Source of the DNA: Clostridia bacterium
GTDB lineage: Bacteria > Bacillota > Clostridia > Christensenellales > Borkfalkiaceae
DNA: 7,351 nucleotides
Direction: 5' to 3'
Assembly (NCBI GenBank): GCA_017646945.1
Contig: JAGCLN010000248.1
Location: 1 to 7,351, forward strand
Shown: one piece after another, positions 1-5,663 of the stretch
How positions within the stretch are numbered: the first letter of the stretch is position 1
Layout: each line of letters opens with the position of its first letter
Notes under the pieces: model-generated
The model's input: only the letters and a program-made list of their open reading frames with translations
Database searches by the model: none
What the model was told of the DNA's origin: nothing
Made by a program: the position numbers and the translations under genes

Positions 1-724
1 GCTTGAAGGCGCAATGTATCTCGACTGTACAGGTCTTTTCATGGTTCCTGCAGGCACTTTAGTAAATCGCCGTCAATATCACCACTCTTTCAAACCTATG
101 CAAAGAGTTGGTTGGGACCTTCTTCGTAATAATGAAGGTAAATCTTTAGAAGGCGCGGGCTTTAACCCTGAAATCGCTAGAGAATTAGTTGAAGAAGCAA
201 GAGAATTCAAAAACGTTACTTGTGGCGTATTTGACGACTTTATTGCAGGCGGTAGATATAAAAACTTCCCCATTGAAAATATTAGAAAGACTGCTGATAT
301 TCTTCATAATAACGACGTTCGCCGTTTAGATATGTGGATGGTTCTTTACATTGACGAATTTGGCGTTGACGAAGAAAAGGATAAAGAATTCTGGCCATAC
401 ATTGAACCGTTTGACGGTATTATGCTTTGGACTATGGGCGAATCTAACCTTTGGAAGTTTGAAGAAAGATTTAAAATCTATAAGGAAAAGACCGCTGGTA
501 AAAAGAGAATTTTAGGTCTTTACCTTTACAACTTTGGCGACAACAAAAAGGCTGACCCCAAGGAAGTTGCTTGGCAACTTGACAGATACTACGAACTTTT
601 AAGAAATAAAGAAGTTGACGGTATTTGCTTACACACCAACACTATGGCTGACCTTGACCACGATGCGTACAAAGTTTGCCTTGATTGGCTCGCTATTCAC
701 GCTAACGACGAACTTCCAGAATAA
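1..724 (+). CDS. C-terminal part of an unrecognised probable TIM-barrel protein (5' end outside window)
   Basis: The reading frame is open from base 2 (Leu-Glu-Gly-Ala before the first Met at base 14) and stops at 722-724, so I treat it as the 3' part of a longer gene. A GAAGG at 5-9 in front of ATG14 leaves a small chance that 14 is a true start. The visible 236 residues alternate predicted strands and helices. Counted from Met14 they include a CGVFDDF strand end (residues 70-76), LDMWMVLYIDEFG (105-117), FDGIMLWTMGES (133-144), KRILGLYLYNFGD (164-176) and VDGICLHTNTMADLD (201-215). Strand-end acidic residues and aromatics of this kind are typical of the last five or six strands of a (beta/alpha)8 barrel of glycoside-hydrolase type. 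I do not recognise a named family and assign no reaction. No signal peptide can be judged because the N-terminus is missing. It is followed 13 bp later by a strong hairpin terminator and has no co-directional neighbour in the window. Confidence 0.75.
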   Translation, partial: LEGAMYLDCTGLFMVPAGTLVNRRQYHHSFKPMQRVGWDLLRNNEGKSLEGAGFNPEIARELVEEAREFKNVTCGVFDDFIAGGRYKNFPIENIRKTADILHNNDVRRLDMWMVLYIDEFGVDEEKDKEFWPYIEPFDGIMLWTMGESNLWKFEERFKIYKEKTAGKKRILGLYLYNFGDNKKADPKEVAWQLDRYYELLRNKEVDGICLHTNTMADLDHDAYKVCLDWLAIHANDELPE

Positions 725-737
725 TAAAACAATAAAG

Positions 738-765
738 AAAAGCACGCTTGATAGCGTGCTTTTTT
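738..765. terminator. Bidirectional intrinsic terminator between convergent genes
   Basis: A perfect 11-bp stem has arms AAAAGCACGCT (738-748) and AGCGTGCTTTT (753-763) with a TGAT loop (749-752). On the + strand the run of T continues to 765, giving a classic U-tract. On the - strand the stem is also followed by T-rich sequence. It sits 13 bp after the stop of the leftmost gene and 7 bp after the stop of the convergent hydrogenase gene, so it can serve both. Confidence 0.9.
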
Positions 766-771
766 AATGCC

Positions 772-2292
772 TTACGGCAAGTCTATTTCGTATAAATCTT
801 TCGGCGGAATAGGTTTAGTTGAAGTGGAAACAACCTTTTCAACTTCGCCCGTTGCCTTAGCGATAGAAATGTTAGTACCCGCACCCGCAACGCAACCGCC
901 GGGGCAACCCATACCTTCTATAAGGCAACCGTTTTTCTTGCCTGCCTTAGCAAGAAGTAACATTTTTTTGCATTCTTCTAAGCCTTCGGCGTGCTCAATC
1001 TTAACTTCAACGCCGGGGTAATACTCTTTAACGCATTTTTCAATAGCGCTTGCAACGCCACCTGCTATCGCGTAACCACGGCCAGCGCCAGTCGCTTCGT
1101 GAATCGACCTTTCGCCTTGATACTTATTAAAGTCTATATCTCTCGCTTCGAAAATACCAAAGAGTTCTTCAAAAGTAATAACGAAGTCAACGTCACTTCT
1201 AACGCTCATGCGAGACGCTTCGAGTTTCTTAGCCGCGCAAGGCCCGATAAACACTACTCTTGCGTTAGGGGTTTTTTGCTTGATTTTTCTCGCGGTTGCA
1301 ACCATAGGCGTAAGCGCTTGAGAAACTTGGTCGATAAGGGTTGGGAATTGTTTTTTAGCAAGCATTGCCCAACTTGGACAACAAGAAGTTAAAAGGAAGG
1401 GAAGCTTGCCTGAAACGACTTCGTTTACGTAAGCGTGGGCTTCGGTTGAACAAGCAAAGTCCGCTCCGCTCGCTACTTCGTGAACTTCTTTAAAGCCGAT
1501 ATCTAAAAGCGCGCCCTTTATCATAGCGATAGAAACGTCACTACCAAACTGACCAACTATTGCAGGGGCGATTTCCGCAACAACGTAGTCGCCTTTCTTT
1601 ATCGCTTGAATCATTTGGAAGATTTGCGATTTATCAGCGATAGCGGCAAACGGACAACTTACCATACATTGACCGCAACCTAAACACTTGTCGTTATCAA
1701 TCATTGCTCTACCGAGTTCATCGGTTGAAATCGCCTTGATACCGCAAGCGGCTGAACAGGGGCGAACTTTATGCGCGATTGCATCGTACGGACAAGCCTT
1801 TTTGCACTTGCCACAATGGATACACTTTTCTTGGTCGATTACCGCTTTTCCGTTTTCAAAAGTTATCGCACCCTTAGGGCAAGCGGCAACGCACGCTTTC
1901 GCAACGCAATTTCTGCATTGGTTTGAAACTTCATACACGTTGTCTTTACACTTATCACACGCAGACGGAATAACCTGCATAAGCGGTGGCTCGTAATACT
2001 TATCGGAAACGTTGCTGTTAGTTAAGCCTTCGGTAATGTGAACGGGCTTATCGGACGGGCGTAAACTCATACCCATAGCAAGCCTAACTCTTTCAGATGC
2101 TATTGCCCTTTCACGATAAATGCTTTCAAAAAAACGCGGAACTTCAGTCGGCGTTATTTTGTAAGGAATCGCTTCGATAGCATCGTTGATTTTATCAGGC
2201 TCACTCTCGTAAGCAACTTTTGCAACTTCTTTAAACACTTCTCTTCTTAACTTTTTTACAGAAGTGGGAAGTTCTCTTAATTGTCCTGCCAT
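772..2292 (-). CDS. hydA: Monomeric [FeFe] hydrogenase, group-B-like
   Basis: This 506-residue protein is predicted to catalyse reversible 2H+ + 2e- to H2 in the cytoplasm, probably with ferredoxin as partner. The N-terminal part up to residue 215 holds 16 cysteines: C112/C115, C126xxC129x4C134x3C138-P, C157xxC160xxC163x3C167-P, C179x3C183, C203xxC206xxC209x3C213-P. These are ferredoxin-type ligands for several [4Fe-4S] clusters. The C-terminal H-cluster domain has all three signatures: L1 TSCCPSW (302-308), L2 GPCAAKKLE (350-358), L3 EGMGCPGGC (459-467). By comparison with CpI, C305, C352, C463 and C467 ligate the H-cluster and C304 is the proton-transfer cysteine. L1 with Ser after Pro, and Gly instead of Met before the L2 cysteine, match what I recall of group B (CpIII-like) rather than group A enzymes. 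No N-terminal [2Fe-2S] domain, NuoE/NuoF-like partners or HydEFG maturases are in the window. The start is supported by AAGGAA (- strand, 2298-2303) 5 bp upstream and a good promoter. The gene name is generic for the catalytic subunit. Confidence 0.95.
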   Translation of the reverse strand: MAGQLRELPTSVKKLRREVFKEVAKVAYESEPDKINDAIEAIPYKITPTEVPRFFESIYRERAIASERVRLAMGMSLRPSDKPVHITEGLTNSNVSDKYYEPPLMQVIPSACDKCKDNVYEVSNQCRNCVAKACVAACPKGAITFENGKAVIDQEKCIHCGKCKKACPYDAIAHKVRPCSAACGIKAISTDELGRAMIDNDKCLGCGQCMVSCPFAAIADKSQIFQMIQAIKKGDYVVAEIAPAIVGQFGSDVSIAMIKGALLDIGFKEVHEVASGADFACSTEAHAYVNEVVSGKLPFLLTSCCPSWAMLAKKQFPTLIDQVSQALTPMVATARKIKQKTPNARVVFIGPCAAKKLEASRMSVRSDVDFVITFEELFGIFEARDIDFNKYQGERSIHEATGAGRGYAIAGGVASAIEKCVKEYYPGVEVKIEHAEGLEECKKMLLLAKAGKKNGCLIEGMGCPGGCVAGAGTNISIAKATGEVEKVVSTSTKPIPPKDLYEIDLP

Positions 2293-2326
2293 AGTTTTTC
2301 CTTAAATAGTAAATTTTCTAATATCT

Positions 2327-2354
2327 ATTATACCAAAACTTATAAAAATTGCAA
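2327..2354 (-). promoter_or_regulatory. Promoter of the [FeFe] hydrogenase gene
   Basis: Read on the - strand, the -35 is TTGCAA (2349-2354), the spacer is 16 bp, and the -10 is a consensus TATAAT (2327-2332). The implied transcript start is near 2320, giving a leader of about 28 nt that contains the AAGGAA ribosome site. The -35 lies 4 bp... downstream of the preceding ABC ATPase gene, whose stop codon occupies 2359-2361, so the promoter fills the whole intergenic gap. No terminator hairpin is seen in that gap. Confidence 0.75.
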
Positions 2355-2358
2355 TCTT

Positions 2359-3012
2359 TTAAAGGATAGCGGAAAGCAAAATTTTCCTTTCTTTTTCGTT
2401 TTGCAAATATTCCCTTGGATAAGGCGCGTCAACTTTTAAATCAAGTGCGACCTTTTGCTCACTCATAACGATTACTCTGTTTGCAAGCATCAACGCTTCG
2501 TCAACGTCGTGCGTGACGAAAATAACCGTTTTTTTACTCTCTTTCCAAAGCGATAAAAAATCGCTAATTAAACAAAGTTTAAGTTTTAAATCAAGCGAAG
2601 AAAAAGGCTCGTCCATAATGACTACTTGGGAGGGATAACTAATCGCTCGCAAAAAGTTAATTCTCTGCTTTTCACCACCCGAAAGAGAATGCGGATAACA
2701 GTCTTTTTTATCTAACAAATTAACCTTTTCAAGTCCTGAAATAATATCTCGGTGTGAAATGCCAACGAGTTCTAAGTTTTTATATACTGTTATCCCGCCT
2801 ATAAGCCTTGGCTGTTGAAATACGTAAGATACCGTTTTACTCTCTATCTCGCCTTGATAATTTTTAAGGTTTGCAATACAATTTAAAAGGGTTGTTTTAC
2901 CAACGCCGGATGCACCTAATACGCAAGAAATTTGCCCGTCTTCAAAGTTTATAGAAAGGTTGTCTATTACTTTTTTATCGCCGTAACAAGCCGTTAAATT
3001 TTTAATTTCCAT
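2359..3012 (-). CDS. ABC transporter ATP-binding protein (TauB/SsuB/ThiZ-like)
   Basis: This is a 217-residue nucleotide-binding subunit that would power uptake through the neighbouring permease on the inner face of the membrane. All motifs are intact: Walker A GASGVGKT (33-40), Q-loop in VFQQPRL (64-70), signature LSGGEKQR (110-117), Walker B VIMDEP with catalytic E135 (131-136), D-loop SSLD (138-141) and H-loop H168. The QQPRL stretch after the Q-loop resembles the nitrate/sulfonate/taurine group (QEPRLLPW), but the usual Pro-Trp is missing. I chose ATG at 3012 rather than an in-frame ATG at 3042. The latter would add a basic decapeptide not seen in the family, while Met-Glu-Ile-Lys-Asn-Leu is a normal N-terminus with AAAGG and GGAG just upstream. 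This start overlaps the permease stop by 11 bp, indicating translational coupling. It is the last gene of the operon, and readthrough into the hydrogenase gene is possible. Confidence 0.93.
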   Translation of the reverse strand: MEIKNLTACYGDKKVIDNLSINFEDGQISCVLGASGVGKTTLLNCIANLKNYQGEIESKTVSYVFQQPRLIGGITVYKNLELVGISHRDIISGLEKVNLLDKKDCYPHSLSGGEKQRINFLRAISYPSQVVIMDEPFSSLDLKLKLCLISDFLSLWKESKKTVIFVTHDVDEALMLANRVIVMSEQKVALDLKVDAPYPREYLQNEKERKILLSAIL

Positions 3013-3748
3013 AGCCTTTCTTCTCCATTTTATCAAACGCAAATTTGCCGATAAATTCGATAATTATACCGATTACGCATATCGCGATAGCAAGGGCGAA
3101 AAGCATAACGGTTTCACTATAAATACTCGCTTCAACCATAAGACCGCCGAAACTTTTATATACGTCTGCTAAAATTTCTGCTGAAATTACGAGCTTTAAC
3201 GAAAAGGATAAAGCCGATGAAAAATCAAAACAAAGCGTGGGCAAAATCGAAGGAATATAAAGGGAAAAAACCTGCTTTTTGCAAGGCACTTTATACACTT
3301 TACACATCTCGATAAGGTCTTTTTTTACGCCCGATAACGCGGTAAAAATAGCCGTGTAAAGCAAGGGAATAAGCGTTAAAATACACACGATTATCGGCGC
3401 GGTTGAACGGTTTATCGCAACTAAAATTATGAGCATAATGGCAAGCGTTGGCAACGAGCGCATAACCGCGATTACGCTACCGAATATGCTTGCAAAAGTT
3501 TTATATCTATAAGATATAACCGCCGTTATTACAGCTGTAATAATGGATATTAAAAAGGATATTAAAACCCTTAAAAGCGATGAAAAAAGAGCGGAATAAA
3601 AGTAGCCTTTACCAAATAACAGCAACGCTTCTTTTACACTTTTTAACGGTGATGGAACAACGTAGTTATTGCTTACCGCCAAATATAAAATTGTCCACGC
3701 TATAAATACGATTAGTATTCCCGATAGCGAGTAGGCTAACTTTTTCAC
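3002..3748 (-). CDS. ABC transporter permease (SsuC/TauC-type, BPD_transp_1)
   Basis: This 248-residue integral membrane subunit forms the translocation path for the ligand delivered by the upstream lipoprotein. Hydrophobic segments lie at about 5-25, 55-80, 90-112, 116-138, 175-196 and 213-236, so six helices, the usual number and length for this family. The cytoplasmic coupling loop (EAA region, about 147-170) reads EMCKVYKVPCKKQ followed by YIPSILP. The family Glu and the Pro-x-x-x-Pro end are kept, but the central Gly is replaced by Val-Pro, a slight divergence. The start is GTG (codon 3746-3748), supported by AGGGGA 9 bp upstream inside the end of the lipoprotein gene. The lipoprotein stop is only 2 bp away, and the end overlaps the ATPase start. 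Family membership is clear from topology and neighbours; substrate is not. Confidence 0.9.
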   Translation of the reverse strand: MKKLAYSLSGILIVFIAWTILYLAVSNNYVVPSPLKSVKEALLLFGKGYFYSALFSSLLRVLISFLISIITAVITAVISYRYKTFASIFGSVIAVMRSLPTLAIMLIILVAINRSTAPIIVCILTLIPLLYTAIFTALSGVKKDLIEMCKVYKVPCKKQVFSLYIPSILPTLCFDFSSALSFSLKLVISAEILADVYKSFGGLMVEASIYSETVMLFALAIAICVIGIIIEFIGKFAFDKMEKKGYGN

Positions 3749-3750
3749 TC

Positions 3751-4725
3751 TTAAAATTCCCCTAAGTAGAAAAATTCATCGTTAATAGTGCAGGCGGCGT
3801 TTGGGTTTACGCCCCTTATTTTTTCAATAAAATCGTTCACTTCTTGCTTGCAATTTTTTGCTAAAACTAACTCAATATTAGCCCTATCAATAGCAAGTTG
3901 AGTTAAGTTTTTAGTGGTAAAAGACGGGGTTAAACCGCTTTCTAAATTACTTAAAATCGCCATGCAAATCGCGTCTTTATTCTCAATTTTTAAGTAAGTT
4001 TTGCACGATTTTATAGAGTTTACTAACTCTTTTACTTTGTCAAAATCACTTAAAATAACGCTTTTTTTAGCCACTAAAACAGCTTGCGGAAAGCCTAAAT
4101 CTGAGTAAAGCCTGTCTAAACTACCGTTAAAATTAAGGTTTAACGCTACCGATTTTGCATCGGCAACGGGCGATGGCGCAAGGTAATAATCACAGTCCGC
4201 CACCCCTATTTCAGTAAGTTTTATCGCAAGCAAATTCACTTTATCACTCGCCTTTTCGCTTCCGTTTTTAAGTTCGTTATACGCTAAATTTAGGTCGCCA
4301 AGCGCAACTTTTAAAGTAAGCCCCGGCACGTTTGCAAGCTGAACAACGCCTACCGTTTTACCGATAAGTTCGCTTGCGTTTTGCCTTGTTATTTCACCGC
4401 TGTTTTTACTTAAAAAGTAAAAATTACCGTGCGTTACAACGCCGAGCATTTGATAAGTTTCACCATTGCCAAGAAGTAGCGACGCGGTGTTTATAGGAAT
4501 AATAGCAACGTCTGCAATCGGGTTAGTACCGCTTACTTTGGCGGTAATAACGTCCGCTCCCACAACGTTATACGCAAAGCCTTCAACCCCTTCCATAGCG
4601 GAAGAAAGGGCAAGCGCAGGCGCGCCGTCAGGCGCGTATACACTTAAAGATTCCCCGCTATCTTTACAGGCGGGGAAACATAAAATACACGCTATTAATG
4701 ATAAAATTGCAATTAGTTTTTTCAT
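3751..4725 (-). CDS. ABC transporter substrate-binding lipoprotein (NMT1/SsuA-like)
   Basis: This 324-residue extracellular solute receptor is anchored to the outer face of the membrane. The N-terminus is a lipoprotein signal: two lysines, a hydrophobic stretch (4-18) and a lipobox-like FPAC with C20 as the lipidated residue. Phe at -3 and Pro at -2 are atypical but the layout is otherwise standard. The mature part opens with LSVYAPDGAPALALS (27-41). It continues with ADVAIIPINTASLLL (71-85), then GVVTHGNFYFLSK (95-107), the hinge-like LIGKTVGVVQLANVPGL (120-136) and CDYYLAPSPVAD (178-189). This order (short strand plus ligand loop, 'IaipNtaa' segment, 'l.GKtvgv' hinge, domain 2, return) is typical of periplasmic-binding fold proteins of the nitrate/sulfonate/taurine/thiamine-precursor superfamily. 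The start codon overlaps the hydrolase stop as ATGA, so the two are translationally coupled. The ligand cannot be predicted from sequence alone. Confidence 0.88.
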   Translation of the reverse strand: MKKLIAILSLIACILCFPACKDSGESLSVYAPDGAPALALSSAMEGVEGFAYNVVGADVITAKVSGTNPIADVAIIPINTASLLLGNGETYQMLGVVTHGNFYFLSKNSGEITRQNASELIGKTVGVVQLANVPGLTLKVALGDLNLAYNELKNGSEKASDKVNLLAIKLTEIGVADCDYYLAPSPVADAKSVALNLNFNGSLDRLYSDLGFPQAVLVAKKSVILSDFDKVKELVNSIKSCKTYLKIENKDAICMAILSNLESGLTPSFTTKNLTQLAIDRANIELVLAKNCKQEVNDFIEKIRGVNPNAACTINDEFFYLGEF

Positions 4726-5519
4726 TTTAAGATAGTATAACCGGGCTTAAATTCCACGGGTTCGCCATCAGCGGTAGCGTAAACGGAAATGCAAGACGGG
4801 TTGTATACGCATTTATAGTCGCTGGTAATGCGAAGATTTTTGATTGCAGTTAAATATTCGTAAATTTCAAAGTTGGTAGCATACCAAATTTTATCGTTAT
4901 CATCTTTCAAAATATCTAACGTTTCGATAATCACGTTCCAGTTATCGCGCCTTGCAAAATCGTGAGCGTGACCCCAAATATAGAATATAGGAAGTTGAGA
5001 ATATGAAGAAAGGCTTACAAACTTTTTAGCGTAAGGAATCGCATTGTCGTGATGGCAAGTGCCCGTCCACAACAAAAAGTCGCTCGGGTGAGCAAAGGTA
5101 TTGCTTTGACCCGCGGTGCGAGCGTAAGCGATATTTAAGCCCTTTAAAACGGTTAAAAGTTCATTGTTGTATTGTCCGTTAGGATAAGCGTAGCCTAAAA
5201 CAGGCTTTCCAACGATATCTTCAAGCGTGCTTTTAGCGTGAGCAACTTGCATTATCATTTGGTCAACGGGAATTCTCTCGTTCCATTGATGGCTTCTCGT
5301 ATGGTTTGCAATCTCGTGAGTTTTAGAAATATCGTAAACTTCACTCTTTGATAAAAAGTTATCGCTCAATCCCACCCAACCCGAAACTAAGTTGAAAGTG
5401 CCTTTTACGCCGTATTTATTGAAAATTTCAATAAGTTTTGCGTCGTTACGGTCGCCGTCGTCATAAGAAAAAGTTACCGCTTTAGTCTTTCCGTTTGGAA
5501 ATAAATCAAATATAATCAT
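4722..5519 (-). CDS. Cytosolic NodB-fold (CE4/polysaccharide deacetylase-like) hydrolase
   Basis: This 265-residue protein has the metal-dependent NodB homology domain, which removes N- or O-acetyl groups or cleaves related amides. Motif 1 is TFSYDDG (16-22; D20 as base, D21 as metal ligand). Motif 2 is NHTRSH (72-77; H73 and H77 as metal ligands). The motif 3 region is YAYPNG (110-115), where the usual Arg of RxPxG is Ala, as I recall for PgaB/IcaB-like branches. Late motif WGHAHDF (182-188) supplies the final His. A small beta-rich tail (about 228-265) follows. There is no signal peptide or membrane helix: the protein starts directly with the first barrel strand, so a cytosolic role on a small imported substrate is more plausible than cell-wall modification (inference). 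The start is fixed by AAAGGAG (- strand, 5526-5532) 6 bp upstream. It is the first gene of the operon and its stop overlaps the lipoprotein start (ATGA). The reaction and substrate remain open. Confidence 0.88.
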   Translation of the reverse strand: MIIFDLFPNGKTKAVTFSYDDGDRNDAKLIEIFNKYGVKGTFNLVSGWVGLSDNFLSKSEVYDISKTHEIANHTRSHQWNERIPVDQMIMQVAHAKSTLEDIVGKPVLGYAYPNGQYNNELLTVLKGLNIAYARTAGQSNTFAHPSDFLLWTGTCHHDNAIPYAKKFVSLSSYSQLPIFYIWGHAHDFARRDNWNVIIETLDILKDDNDKIWYATNFEIYEYLTAIKNLRITSDYKCVYNPSCISVYATADGEPVEFKPGYTILK

Positions 5520-5543
5520 ACTTAACTCCTTTTATACACTTAG

Positions 5544-5572
5544 ATTTTAACATTTTATAGTGATAATTACAA
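5544..5572 (-). promoter_or_regulatory. Promoter of the hydrolase-ABC transporter operon
   Basis: On the - strand there is TTGTAA (5567-5572), a 17-bp spacer and TAAAAT (5544-5549). The implied transcript start is near 5537, leaving a leader of about 18-20 nt that contains the AAAGGAG ribosome site. The -35 is weak (TTGTAA), as expected for a promoter needing an activator such as the divergently encoded AraC-family protein. That dependence is inference. Confidence 0.6.
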
Positions 5573-5591
5573 TCGTTTACCGAAAATTATC
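5562..5591. repeat. Spaced inverted repeat upstream of the ABC-operon promoter
   Basis: GATAATT (5562-5568) and AATTATC (5585-5591) are perfect 7-bp inverted arms separated by 16 bp. The left arm overlaps the -35 of the leftward promoter by two bases, and the right arm lies about 20 bp upstream of it. The spacing would suit a dimeric regulator, but the arms are AT-rich and could arise by chance. Confidence 0.35.
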
Positions 5592-5592
5592 C

Positions 5593-5622
5593 TTGTATTT
5601 TTTCACCCTCTATTTGTATAAA
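5593..5622 (+). promoter_or_regulatory. Possible alternative upstream promoter of the araC-family gene
   Basis: TTGTAT (5593-5598), an 18-bp spacer and TATAAA (5617-5622), with an upstream TG near the -10. It would start transcripts near 5629, giving a leader of about 35 nt that includes the 5635-5654 palindrome. It is weaker than the TTGACA promoter just downstream and is listed as an alternative only. Confidence 0.3.
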
Positions 5623-5627
5623 ATCAC

Positions 5628-5657
5628 TTGACAATTACTCTTAGAAAAGAGTAAAAT
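5628..5657 (+). promoter_or_regulatory. Main promoter of the araC-family/thioesterase pair
   Basis: A perfect -35 TTGACA (5628-5633), an 18-bp spacer and -10 TAAAAT (5652-5657). The spacer is almost wholly occupied by a palindrome. The expected transcript start (6-8 bp after the -10) falls on or next to the ATG at 5664, so this promoter would give a leaderless or nearly leaderless mRNA. Confidence 0.65.
5635..5654. promoter_or_regulatory. Palindromic operator candidate between -35 and -10
   Basis: Perfect 8-bp arms TTACTCTT (5635-5642) and AAGAGTAA (5647-5654) surround AGAA (5643-5646). The site lies just after the -35 and runs into the -10 of the rightward promoter, the classical position for a repressor site. 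AraC-family proteins mostly bind direct repeats, so the binding protein could be another factor or the regulator repressing itself. If transcription starts upstream, the same bases could fold into an RNA hairpin hiding the only purine-rich ribosome site (AAAAGAG). Confidence 0.5.
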
Positions 5658-5663
5658 ATAAGT

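Noticed and set aside
79..273. 64-codon open frame on the - strand
   Set aside because: Antisense to the well-supported leftmost gene, with no recognisable domain.
991..1392. Open frames on the + strand across 767-1996 (three of 84-133 codons)
   Set aside because: They lie antisense to the hydrogenase gene, whose frame is fully supported by cysteine and H-cluster motifs. Their products resemble no protein and have no ribosome site of note.
772..2292. NADH-linked or bifurcating (HydABC-type) hydrogenase
   Set aside because: There is no N-terminal [2Fe-2S] domain and no HydB/HydC-like genes beside it; the protein looks monomeric.
3010..3042. Longer ATPase start at 3042
   Set aside because: It would add ten basic residues translated out of frame from the permease C-terminus. 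The start at 3012 gives a normal ABC ATPase N-terminus and a tight overlap.
4466..4735. 89-codon open frame on the + strand
   Set aside because: Antisense to the start of the lipoprotein gene; a shadow of its signal peptide and N-terminal region.
2359..5519. Thiamine-precursor (ThiXYZ) or taurine/sulfonate transporter naming
   Set aside because: No TPP riboswitch or other riboswitch is visible in the short leader, no thiamine or sulfonate enzyme is nearby, and the binding protein lacks motifs I could tie to either ligand.
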